The notes under the pieces were generated by a model that had not been told where the DNA came from, searched no databases, and saw only the letters and a program-made list of their open reading frames with translations. The position numbers and the translations under genes were made by a program. Shown piece after piece: positions 17,424-26,103 of a DNA stretch of 62,286 nt. Each line of letters begins with the position of its first letter. The stretch's first letter is position 1. Source of the DNA: Endomicrobium sp. (GTDB lineage Bacteria > Elusimicrobiota > Endomicrobiia > Endomicrobiales > Endomicrobiaceae); contig JAITND010000001.1 in assembly GCA_031290625.1 (NCBI GenBank), forward strand, positions 1-62,286. The letters run 5' to 3'.

Positions 17424-17540
17424 AAATCAAGATCCCTACGTCGGCATTACCCGTATCAGGTTCAGGATGCTGTAACCTCCGTCGGTTAAGGCGTTTTAAC
17501 GCTCTTCTCAGCCTTATAATATAAAGCGTCCGATTTTCGG
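17424..17540 (-). promoter_or_regulatory. TPP (thiamine pyrophosphate) riboswitch
   Basis: The minus strand carries GGCTGAGAAG, then CTGAACCTGAT, then GGGTAATGCCGACGTAGGGA, the conserved TPP-aptamer blocks. The P4/P5 arm is well preserved. The other arm is divergent: the usual GGGG/CCCC of P2 appears replaced by UCGG pairing with CCGA, and there are extra hairpins (GCGTTAAAACGC, and AACC paired with GGTT). It precedes a terminator and thiG, so thiamine pyrophosphate should repress the thiG-thiH-thiE-thiS-thiF operon. Confidence 0.92.
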
Positions 17541-17825
17541 ATTGTATCAATTTCATTTAGGCGTGTCTATTTTTGTTAAAAATAATGCTAACTAGACCAA
17601 AAGCATCGCCTGAACCTGTCATAAAAACAACGTTAACTTATTGCACTGCAACACCCGACGGAGATTAGCCTATGCCAAATATCTCTCGATGTAAAGACAA
17701 TCGGGTTATTTTGCTATAATTTCGTAGAGGTAGTTAATTTTACCGCTAATACGTTTTTAATTCTTTATCTACTGCTTTTTTGCTAAGTCTTTGCAGTAAA
17801 CAAATTACAATTTACGAGGTTGCCG
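17541..17825. other. Divergent intergenic region between the thi operon and the LysM gene
   Basis: No gene recognised. A perfect -10 TATAAT at 17715-17720 on the plus strand probably serves the LysM gene; its -35 is weak (AAGACA at 17694). The thi operon promoter should also lie here on the minus strand but is not obvious. Confidence 0.4.
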
Positions 17826-18134
17826 ATGAGTATAAAGAAAATACTCTTTTCAGTATGTCTATCTTGTTTAGTTATAATTTCTTATTCTCAAAACAACGAT
17901 GCCGCTATAAATATTGATCCGCCCGTGCAGACTGAGCGAGTAAAAGATTTAAATCCTTCGCCAGGATTTGTAAAACATAAAGTTGCAAAAGGCGAATGGC
18001 TTGAAAAAATAGCGGCAAAATATAAAACGAAGCCTAAAAAAATTTATAAAGATAACCCAAAGATGTTAAAGCAAAAATATTTGCGACCCGGACAAATTAT
18101 AGTAGTAAGACCTGGAAGAAAATATTTTGCTTAA
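17826..18134 (+). CDS. Exported LysM-domain protein
   Basis: A signal peptide (MSIKKILFSVCLSCLVIISYS) precedes a short linker and one LysM domain (HKVAKGEWLEKIAAKYKTKP, then LRPGQIIVV). LysM binds peptidoglycan or other GlcNAc polymers, so the protein should be periplasmic or wall-bound. ATG 17826 is preferred to the upstream TTG because ACGAGG lies about 7 bases before it. It has no enzymatic domain (102 residues). Confidence 0.88.
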   Translation: MSIKKILFSVCLSCLVIISYSQNNDAAINIDPPVQTERVKDLNPSPGFVKHKVAKGEWLEKIAAKYKTKPKKIYKDNPKMLKQKYLRPGQIIVVRPGRKYFA

Positions 18135-18286
18135 TAAAAAATACGAGCGGAAATAATGAAGATTTTTAAAAACAGAGATATTATTAGGAAAGACTAGACT
18201 GCGCGGCAAGGCGTATTTATTTTATATCAAATATAATTAACGTCTAGTTTTGTAACAAGCGTTTAGATAAAAATTATTAGATTTCC

Positions 18287-18292
18287 TATAAT
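18287..18292 (+). promoter_or_regulatory. -10 element for tRNA-Ala
   Basis: TATAAT lies 37 bases before the mature tRNA-Ala 5' end. A TTAGAT at 18263-18268 with 18-base spacing is a poor -35. Confidence 0.4.
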
Positions 18293-18328
18293 GGCGTCTC
18301 TATAAGCGACTCTCTTCTGATACGCAAA

Positions 18329-18399
18329 GGGGCCATAGTTAAACGGGAGAATGTATCGTTCGCAACGATAAGATGCGGGTTCAATTCCCGCTGGCTCCA
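18329..18399 (+). tRNA. tRNA-Ala, anticodon CGC
   Basis: The acceptor stem GGGGCCA/TGGCTCC contains the G3-U70 wobble pair that identifies tRNA-Ala. The anticodon loop TTCGCAA is closed by TATCG/CGATA and reads CGC. The T arm is CGGGT-TCAATTC-CCGCT and the discriminator is A. The 3' CCA is not fully encoded (A followed by CCT). Confidence 0.93.
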
Positions 18400-18493
18400 C
18401 CTGTTATTTTTTTTACAGCGGCGTAAAATTTGGGAAACAGAATATTTTTCTATAAATATTTTATAACTCGTAAAATTATTTCACAAATGTAGC

Positions 18494-18522
18494 TTGACAA
18501 ATTTAGTAAAAACCATTATTAT
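18494..18522 (+). promoter_or_regulatory. Strong orphan promoter
   Basis: A consensus -35 TTGACA (18494-18499), a 17-base spacer and a near-consensus -10 TATTAT (18517-18522). No intact plus-strand gene follows before 19253. Confidence 0.6.
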
Positions 18523-18812
18523 TTTGCTCACGGGTAAAAAAGATAATTGGTCTTGAGCTGGTAAAAGAATTCGCTTGCGATGATGGTCCTAAAGATTACA
18601 GGGTTTCCCGCAGATACGTGGTTCCCTATCGACGGCTGTAAAAACCAAAGTTTAAACGCTGAGGATGCAAATCGAGGCTTATAGAGAAGAAAATTAATTA
18701 ACGTAGCAGCGTTTCGTTTAACGAGTTGACTTATTGAGTTTGTATAGAGGTATATTTTAGTTTTGCTTCTCAAAGCCGTATTGACGTTTTGTGTGCAGTA
18801 TTTATCTAATCG
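18523..18812 (+). other. Untranslated or decayed transcript region behind the orphan promoter
   Basis: No intact gene. Short protein-like pieces occur in different frames (ELVKEFACDDGPKDYRV, then GFPADTWFPIDGCKNQSLN), which suggests a frameshifted gene remnant. Alternatively, the strong promoter and the lack of a coding frame would suit a small RNA: ATTACAG (about 18594) and CTGTAAA (about 18637) could pair across the segment. I cannot assign it to a known RNA family. Confidence 0.35.
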
Positions 18813-19194
18813 TTATTCAACACCCACGTATTCCTTAATCAACTCTACAATCTTTTTTTTGTATTTGACGGAATTGCTAACCCATCCCGCTTTGTCGTTT
18901 ATTCCTACAGCCTTGAGCGTCCTTTGGATAATTGCCTCTGTGTATTCTTATAGCCATACGGTTAGGAACGTCTAATAGCAACGGAAGTTCTCTATTGAAT
19001 TTATAACTGCAATTAATTATTACTTTGTATTTCCCTTTGCCTATAGCGTCTTTAGTCTCTAACGTATTGCAAAGAAAAGGAACGTTTTCTGCTACATTAT
19101 TCTGTTCGTCATAGCCGATATATCCCAAATTGCCTGTCGTATACTTTTCTTTAAACGCAATTCTCTTTAATAATAGTTCTAAGTCTTGTTTCAT
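18813..19194 (-). pseudogene. DUF5675 (phage-type) protein, frameshifted
   Basis: The 5' part reads FLCNTLETKD, then GKGKYKVII, ELPLLLDVPNRMAIRIHRGN and YPKDAQGC. This is the DUF5675 pattern seen in phage and prophage proteins (xTLED...P.G.Y.....RIH.GN...D..GC). The frame then stops early. One frame over it resumes GINDKAGWVSNSVKYKKKI and ends at 18813. The missing segment is consistent with a short deletion between small TGTA repeats, where ILVG-like residues are expected after GC. Function unknown; it indicates past phage DNA next to a tRNA. Confidence 0.75.
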
Positions 19195-19252
19195 AAGTCT
19201 CCTAAACTAATTAAATTTGACAAAGCAACTAAAAACGGTTAAGCTAAATGTT

Positions 19253-19804
19253 ATGGAAACTAAAAATTTACCTTTTATTAATGACGTAAAAGTACAAACT
19301 ATTTGCTATATTTTATCTAAACTCAACATTCCCTCTGTTGATAAAATCAAATTGATAAAACTTATATTTCTTGCCGATAAATATCATCTTTTGAATTACG
19401 CACGAACAATAACTGATGATACTTATTATGCTATGCCGTACGGTCCCGTTGGCGGCGATACGCTCAATCTTTTAAACAAATCTTTAGAAAACCCTTTCTT
19501 TTTCCTCAACGAGGAAAACCATAAAGTTATAAAAAGAGAGGATCTTTGTAATTTCAATATGTTGTCCGACACTGACAAAATTTCATTAGACATAATAATT
19601 GATAAATTTGCCAAATATGAAACTTGGGATTTAACTAACCTTTCGCATGAATATCCAGAATGGAAAAAACATAAAGATTATGTTTTGAAAAAGAAAGCGC
19701 GTGTCGCGCTAAAAACCGAAGAACTCATTAGCGTTATCCCTGAAGATGGTTTTAATATACCTGAAGAAAGACTTAAAATCCTACGCGAGATTATCAATCA
19801 ATGA
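19253..19804 (+). CDS. Panacea-domain (SocA-like/DUF4065) protein, probable antitoxin
   Basis: Residues 8-120 match the Panacea/DUF4065 domain: ICYILSKLN, KLIKLIFLADKYHLLNYART, YYAMPYGPVGGDTLN and WDLTNLSHEYPEW. Panacea domains are promiscuous antitoxin modules. The gene overlaps the next one by four bases (ATGA), the usual toxin-antitoxin geometry. ATG 19253 gives 183 residues; the TTG at 19217 is rejected because TTGACA there looks like a -35 and no ribosome binding site precedes it. Confidence 0.85.
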   Translation: METKNLPFINDVKVQTICYILSKLNIPSVDKIKLIKLIFLADKYHLLNYARTITDDTYYAMPYGPVGGDTLNLLNKSLENPFFFLNEENHKVIKREDLCNFNMLSDTDKISLDIIIDKFAKYETWDLTNLSHEYPEWKKHKDYVLKKKARVALKTEELISVIPEDGFNIPEERLKILREIINQ

Positions 19805-20252
19805 CTTCCGATAAGTTAAGTACTATTGTTGATAACTACAAAAACGACTGTTGGCAAATATGGTATTTTAAAGATATAACTCACAAAGAGCCAATTAAGC
19901 CTCATTATTATGTTGTGATACCGCTTATAGAAACTACTTCTTTGCTTGCCTGTTTAATCACGTCGCAAATTGAAAAGAGAGAACAATTTTATAGTGACAA
20001 TCCCAATCCGCCACTAAAAGAATACCTCATAAGAACAAACCAAAAAGAGTTGTCTTGCTTAACAAAAGATAGGTTAATAGATTGTAACAATCCTCTTTTA
20101 TATATAAAAACCAATTCAAAAAACGCATGGAAAGTTTAAAAATCGTGGAGGTAAACATACCCAAAACTTTAAAAAATAGAATAATATCAAAAATCCAAAA
20201 ATCGCCGGTTGTAAAACCAAAAATTAAAGATAGCATCAATAAATATTTATAA
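19801..20252 (+). pseudogene. Putative Panacea-associated toxin, frameshifted in a poly-A run
   Basis: The first frame (112 residues) reads CWQIWYFKDITHKEPIKPHY, then YVVIPLIETTSLLACLITSQ, and stops at 20139. Restoring one A in the AAAAAA run near 20118-20123 continues it as SKKRMESLKIVEVNIPKTLK through KDSINKYL to a stop at 20252, giving about 150 residues. It overlaps the Panacea antitoxin by four bases, so it is probably the cognate toxin; the fold is unrecognised. A slippery A run also leaves phase variation, transcriptional slippage or a sequencing slip as explanations. Confidence 0.65.
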
Positions 20253-20643
20253 CCAACTTAAAATATCCAAGATGTGCATATCGTCGCAACCGCTAACTAA
20301 TACCTGTTCCAATCCTGTATCTTCCTCAAAGCGCAATCTTGCCCCAACGCCAATATTGTATGTTATTTAGACGTCTCGCCGCTTTCTTAACCGTAATCAA
20401 AACGCCCATCCGCGTCAAGATTAAGGTTTTTATAAAAATTTTAGAAGAAGAGGTTGAAGAAATGAATCCTTGCCTACAAGGTCAACGTTATGGATGTTTT
20501 AAATTGCAGATAGAGCTTCTAAAAAGGATAAAAAGCAATAAAGATTTTGTATAATTTCAGAACGTAGAAGAAGAAATGAGTTTTTGATAATTTAGTAAGG
20601 CAATGCGTGTTAGTATAAATATAAATGTCTAAGGCTTTGGGAA
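20253..20643. other. Intergenic region with decayed coding fragments
   Basis: On the minus strand a frame ending at 20247 reads TYNIGVGARLRFEEDTGLEQ followed by VLVSGCDDMHILDILSWL. Upstream, in another frame, comes LDADGRFDYG. This is protein-like but unassigned. On the plus strand there is a weak frame EEEVEEMNPCLQGQRYG (20448-20500). No intact gene or clear promoter is seen before the methylase gene. Confidence 0.35.
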
Positions 20644-22629
20644 ATGACAAGAAAAGATAAAAATATAACGCCCAGCGTAACAGAAAAATTGCAAAGTTTG
20701 GGTTATAATGTTGCCGATTGGGACGATTCGGCTTCAAAAATTTCTGATGAAATAAGAAGCGCGCTATTGACGGCATCAAAGAAAGGAAATGGTAAACCGG
20801 GTTATCCTGACCGTATTTATGCCAACAATCATACAAAGTTACTTATATTAGTAGAGGAAAAACAATTTGTTAAAGACCACGATAATCCAGATAAAGAAAA
20901 AGGTGCTATTAGCGGTGTAAAATGGTATTTAGAAAGATTTATCAACTCAAATCTACAGCCGCAATTAAAAGGATATTTTAATGATTGGAAAATTTTAGGA
21001 ATAGCAGTTAGCGGAGATTTATTGTTAGAGTATCAGCATAAATTTAACTGCTACGTTCTTGATTGTAAAAATGAAAAAATAGTATCCTTAAATCAAGTTT
21101 CAAATTTTATGACAGAAGAACAGTTTTTGGCTTTATTTAATTCTATTGACGAGGAAAAAGCTGTAAGTTCTGTTAGTTTGTCAAGTTCAAAAATCAACAA
21201 CTTGCTTCGTTCTGTTGATGCGCAAAAAAGACCCGTTTTACTTTCCGCTTTGATGATTTGTTTACATAAAGTAAAAAAGAACAAAAATAATTATGTTAAT
21301 AATTTCTCCGACCATTATAAAACGTATAACCCAAAAGATATTGCTATCAATATTTTACATACAGTTAATAACGTATTAGAAATAGAAGGTATCCCTTCAG
21401 AAAAACTGAAAGCTTTATCAACGGAATTAGCATTTCTAAAAACAGACCAAATTTTGACTAGTCACAACATACTGAAAGATATTCTTATTGAGCTTGAAAC
21501 TTGCGTTATCCCGTTATTTAATAGACAGTTTGCCACAAATTCTAATTATGATATTCTTGGTAAATTTTATGAAGAGTTTTTAAAATATGCGGGCATATCT
21601 AATGTTAAAAAAGGCATAGTTTTAACGCCAAGACATGTCGCGACGCTGTTTACAAAACTTATTCCGTTAAAAGATGATGATAGAATTGTAGATTTATGTT
21701 GTGGAACAGGAGCTTTTTTGATTGCAGGGATGAACGCCTTAATTAAACAGATAAGCAAGAGCAATCGAACGGATAAAACAAAAGCTATTGAAAAAGTAAA
21801 GGAAAAGCAGCTATTGGGGTTTGAAGTCAATCCGACTATGTATATTTGCTCCGTATCCAATATGTTGTTTAGGGGAGACGGAAAATCGTCAATATATGAT
21901 TATGATTCAATCAAAAATCCAAAAACAAAAGAGATATTAGATGAGTTCAAACCCACTGTTGGATTTATAAACCCGCCTTACAGCGGTAAAGAAAACAAAT
22001 CTGACCCAACGCCAAAAGAAATAACATTTTTAACAAAATTACTTGATAATTGTTCAAGGTTCGGCGTAATTATTGCACCTCTTTCAACTTATTTTAAAGA
22101 TGATGATATTCGCGAAGCAATTTTGAGAAAGCATACTCTTAAATCTGTTATAAATATGCCTAAAGATTTGTTTCAACCTAATGCTTCAACTCATACCGCT
22201 ATTGCCGTGTTTGAAGCTAATAGAGCTTTTGATTACGATAATGACGAAGTGATTTTTTATGATTTAAGGGACGACGGTTTTATATTATCTAAAAACAAAG
22301 GTAGGACGGATGTTTATAACAGATGGGGAAAAATAGAGAAAGAATTGTTAGAAGCGTTAAAACCTACGTCTATCTCAAATGACACTACGTTGCTAAAAAC
22401 AAAAATCAAAAAAAACGACGAGTGGACTATTTATGCTCATTCAAAAACAGATTACTCTACGCTATCAGAAAATGATTTTATTAAATCAATATCCGATTAT
22501 ATGGTTTTTGAAGCCAAAAAAGATTTAGGGATTTTGTTTAACGACGATCTTACAGAAGCGGAGTTGCTGTCAGTGTTAAGTTCATACTTTGATAAAGACG
22601 CAACCAAGGACGTAGTAATAAATGAATGA
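20644..22629 (+). CDS. BcgI-like restriction-modification subunit (nuclease + N6-adenine methyltransferase)
   Basis: The N-terminal 160 residues contain a PD-(D/E)xK-like nuclease signature (GYPDRIY...LLILVEEKQ near 55-80), as in HsdR-N domains. The rest is a type I-like N6-adenine methyltransferase with SAM motif DLCCGTGAFLIAG near 350 and catalytic NPPY near 440. A single chain with cleavage and methylation, followed by a separate specificity subunit, is the architecture of BcgI-like type IIB/IIG systems. The 661 residues are intact. The next gene starts eight bases before this one ends. Confidence 0.9.
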   Translation: MTRKDKNITPSVTEKLQSLGYNVADWDDSASKISDEIRSALLTASKKGNGKPGYPDRIYANNHTKLLILVEEKQFVKDHDNPDKEKGAISGVKWYLERFINSNLQPQLKGYFNDWKILGIAVSGDLLLEYQHKFNCYVLDCKNEKIVSLNQVSNFMTEEQFLALFNSIDEEKAVSSVSLSSSKINNLLRSVDAQKRPVLLSALMICLHKVKKNKNNYVNNFSDHYKTYNPKDIAINILHTVNNVLEIEGIPSEKLKALSTELAFLKTDQILTSHNILKDILIELETCVIPLFNRQFATNSNYDILGKFYEEFLKYAGISNVKKGIVLTPRHVATLFTKLIPLKDDDRIVDLCCGTGAFLIAGMNALIKQISKSNRTDKTKAIEKVKEKQLLGFEVNPTMYICSVSNMLFRGDGKSSIYDYDSIKNPKTKEILDEFKPTVGFINPPYSGKENKSDPTPKEITFLTKLLDNCSRFGVIIAPLSTYFKDDDIREAILRKHTLKSVINMPKDLFQPNASTHTAIAVFEANRAFDYDNDEVIFYDLRDDGFILSKNKGRTDVYNRWGKIEKELLEALKPTSISNDTTLLKTKIKKNDEWTIYAHSKTDYSTLSENDFIKSISDYMVFEAKKDLGILFNDDLTEAELLSVLSSYFDKDATKDVVINE

Positions 22630-23617
22630 AAATTATAGATACTTTGATTTTAATAATGTTTTTGACTGCCAACGTGGTCGACGGTTAATCACACAAAATC
22701 AAATTCAAGGAAATGTTGCTTATATATCTTCATCTGCTGTGAATAATGGATTGGATAATTATATAACGCCTCCTGAATATATGCCTATTTATAAAAACAA
22801 ATTGACATTATCAAATAGTGGCAGTGTTGGTTGTTTGTTTTATCATAATTATGAATTTGTTGCTTCAGACCATGTGACTGTAATTTGGCTAAAGTATTAT
22901 GAGTTAAATAAATATATTGCCTTATTTTTAAAGCCAATCTTTGAAAAGATTAGATATAAATATAATTTTGGCAGAGAAATCAATGACAAGAGATTACAAA
23001 ATGAGAAACTATATTTGCCCACTGATAAAAGTGGTAATCCAAATTGGCAGTATATGGAAGACTATATTAAGTCACTAAGATGTAAAGTTAAATTTAAACC
23101 GATAAAAACAAATGTAGCTATTACAAAACAAAATAAAAAAATAGATACGAGTAATTGGACAGGATTTACAGTAAGTGACTTATTTGAGGTAATCGGGACA
23201 AAAACCACGTTAAAATATGATTTGGATACAATATATGGATATGGAGAGCATCCATACATAACGACGCGAGCGACTAATAACGGAGTGACGGGCTTTTATG
23301 ATTATAAAACAGAACAAGGGAATGTCTTAGTTGCCGATAGTGCAGTTACGGGTTTTGTTTCATTTCAAGATAAAGAATTTACAGCTTCCGATCATGTGGA
23401 GTTGTTGAAACCCAAATTTGCATTGAACAAGTATATTGCGATGTTTCTTACGACAATGTTTATGAAAGGAGCATATAAGTATGCTTATGGGAGAAAATTT
23501 AATCAGGATAGGATAAAGTCTACGATATTATTGTTACCTGTAGACGAACAAGGTAGTCCAGATTGGAAATATATGGAAGATTACATAAAATCATTGCCGT
23601 ACTCATCTAATATATAA
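22622..23617 (+). CDS. BcgI-like specificity (S) subunit
   Basis: The 331 residues form two tandem target-recognition domains with matching ends: YGREINDKRLQNEKLYLP...YMEDYIKSL near 115-155 and YGRKFNQDRIKSTILLLP...YMEDYIKSL near 285-325. Both domains also share an ASDHV motif. Two such domains would read the two halves of a split DNA target. Position and the 8-base overlap with the methylase/nuclease gene make it the partner subunit. The frame is intact, so the system may be active. Confidence 0.9.
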   Translation: MNENYRYFDFNNVFDCQRGRRLITQNQIQGNVAYISSSAVNNGLDNYITPPEYMPIYKNKLTLSNSGSVGCLFYHNYEFVASDHVTVIWLKYYELNKYIALFLKPIFEKIRYKYNFGREINDKRLQNEKLYLPTDKSGNPNWQYMEDYIKSLRCKVKFKPIKTNVAITKQNKKIDTSNWTGFTVSDLFEVIGTKTTLKYDLDTIYGYGEHPYITTRATNNGVTGFYDYKTEQGNVLVADSAVTGFVSFQDKEFTASDHVELLKPKFALNKYIAMFLTTMFMKGAYKYAYGRKFNQDRIKSTILLLPVDEQGSPDWKYMEDYIKSLPYSSNI

Positions 23618-23671
23618 GTATTTATAGCCTACAAGCTTTTGGTTAACCATATTTCTTTGCCGGAGGTTTTA

Positions 23672-26014
23672 ATGCAGGCAGTTATTATGGCGGGCGGATT
23701 TGGCACAAGATTAAGACCTATCACTTGCAACATTCCAAAACCTATGGCTCCAGTAGCTGGCAAACCAATTCTGCGTCATACGATAAATCTCCTTAAAAAA
23801 CACAAGTTTTTAGATTTAACGATGATGTTGTACTACCAACCCGAAATAATTACCGACTATTTTGGCGACGGTAAAAATTTTGGCGTTAATATAAAATATC
23901 TTCGCCCTGAGCTTGATTTAGGCACAGCCGGCAGCGTAAAATTTGCCGGTAAAAATATAAAAAGCGCTTTTCTTGCTATTTCCGGCGATGTTTTAATCGA
24001 TATAGATCTTTTAAAAGCTGTAGAATTCCACAAAAAGAAAAAAGCTTTAGCCGCTATAGTCCTTACAAGAGTAAAAAATCCCTTACAGTTTGGCGTTGTT
24101 ATAACAAACAAAACTGGAAAAATTGAAAGATTTTTAGAAAAACCGTCTTGGGGCGAAGTGTTTTCCGATACAATAAACACAGGAATATATATTTTGGAGC
24201 CGGAAATTTTTAAATATATTCCTGAAAACGAATTTTTTGATTTTTCTAAAGACTTGTATCCTCTTTTTCTTAGAGAAAAAAAAGAACTTTACGGCTGCAT
24301 CGCTGACGGATATTGGAAAGACGTTGGCAATCATGACGAATACAGAACCGTCCATTATGATATATTGGACGGGCAAGTTATACTTGGCGATAATGTTACT
24401 GTTGAAGACTGCGCTGTTATTTCCCGTTCAGTGATAGGTTCTGGGTCAAAAATTGGCGTCGGATAGGATCGGCTTCAAGAATAGGTTGCAGAGCGGTAGT
24501 TCAAGTAGGCACTGTTATATCTGACGAATGCATAATTGGAGCAGACGCAGTTGTAAGAACAAACTTAAAAATATGGCTTCATAAAATGATAGAGGCTGGG
24601 TCTGTTGTGTCAAGCAGTTTAGTGTGGGGCGAGAAATGGGAACAAGTCTTTATTTAATGCATACGGGATTAGCGGTCTAGGAAATATTGAAATCACTCCT
24701 GAATTTGCCGCAAAAATAGTCTCGGCATATGGAGCGTTTGCGGGAGAAGTCGCGCGTATTTTAACATCAAGAGACGAACACCACGCGGCAAAAATGATAG
24801 AGAGAGGTCTAATTTCGGGACTTCTGTCTGCGGGTATAAAAGTCGGCGATTTGAGAGGGCTTCCAATACCCGTAGTAAGGTATGAAATAGACAGCGAAGG
24901 CGAAGGCGAAGCCGGAGGAATATATATAAGACAATATCCTTGCGATGGTCGCGCCATTGATATAAAATTTTTTAATTCAAAAGTCGGCGATATATCCATA
25001 AAACAGGAAAAGGCGATAGAACAGCTGTTTTTCAGGGAAGATTTTGACAGAGCGTCTATGGACAAAGTCGGCGAGATTGTAGTTCCTCCAAACGCTTTAA
25101 AATATTATAAAACGGGATATTTGGGCGCGATTAAAGAAGAAATTATAAAGGCTTCAAAACAAAAGATTGTAATAGACTACGCTTATTCTTCCGCTTCAAT
25201 AATATTTCCTGCTATTTTAGGCGATATGGATATAGACGCGGTGTCTTTAAATGCGTTTACCAATGCTTCAAAAATCACAAAATCGTATGAAGAATTTAGA
25301 AATTCTTTAAGCAGACTGTCTGATATTGTAACAACCGTTAAGGCAAACGCGGGATTTTTGATTGATACGGGCGCCGAGAAATTGTTTTTAGTCGACGAGA
25401 ACGGCAAAATTGTCAGAGACGACGCGGCTATGATGATAGTGTCGTATCTTGTAATGAAGGAAAACAAAAAGAAAGACGCTGTAGTAGCAGTTCCGATAAA
25501 TGCGTCTTCAGTTATAAACGATATTGCAAAAAAGTTTGGCGTAAAGGTTAAGAGGACGGCTACAAGTTTTGGCAATAGAATGGCAGGCGAAAACGACAAA
25601 GACGTAATTTTGGTCTGCGACAGCATGGGCGGGGTTATCTTCCCTGAGTTTCAAAATGCGTTTGACGCAATGTATGCCATAGGCAAAATATTGGAGCGGA
25701 CCGGAGAAGAAAATGTAACAATAGGTAAAATAATAGGCGAAGAAATCCCGTATTTTGAGGTACTGCACAAGTCTGTTCCTTGTTCTTGGGACAAAAAAGG
25801 CCAAACTATGCGTAAAGCGTTGGAAGACGTTAGAAACAGAAAAGCAGATTTGGCGATAGGCGTAAAAATATATACCAGCGCAAACAGCTGGGTTCTTTTA
25901 ATGCCTGCGCCCGACGAAGTGTTATTTTATGTTTGGGCGGAAGCAAAAGACAAAGCGATTGCAGCGGGGCTTCTTGAAGAATACTCCGCAAAGATAAGAG
26001 AATGGCAAAAATAG
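23672..26014 (+). pseudogene. Mannose-1-phosphate guanylyltransferase / phosphomannomutase fusion, two frameshifts
   Basis: GGAGG precedes ATG 23672 (MQAVIMAGGFGTRLRPIT), a sugar-nucleotidyltransferase with the pyrophosphorylase loop and FLEKPSWGEVFSDTINTGIY. A left-handed beta-helix region follows (VIGSGSKIGV). The frame breaks near 24462, continues one frame over (GSASRIGCRAVVQVGTVISD, then SSLVWGEKWEQ), and breaks again near 24644 before NAYGISGLGNIEITPEFAAK. From there a phosphohexomutase-like part runs intact to 26014, about 780 residues in all. In the mutase part the phosphoserine loop reads SRDEHHAAKM, without the usual serine pair. The 406-codon 3' part could still be made separately. 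Confidence 0.85.
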
Positions 26015-26103
26015 ATTCTACTTATAATTTTTGATAACATATACGCGCGTATACGACAGGCAAAAGGTTGTCGCTAGAGTAGGTTGCCCAAGGATAAAAA
26101 ACT

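Noticed and set aside
17541-17700. Possible second TPP-like element (CCTGAACCTGT near 17609)
   Set aside because: Only a short match; the CTGAGA and TAATGCC...GTAGGGA blocks are absent.
18523-18812. Known housekeeping RNA (tmRNA, RNase P, SRP or 6S)
   Set aside because: None of the conserved blocks of these RNAs could be found by eye.
26041-26052. Perfect palindrome ATACGCGCGTAT upstream of the phosphohexomutase
   Set aside because: A single 12-base palindrome without a second copy or regulator context is too weak to call an operator.
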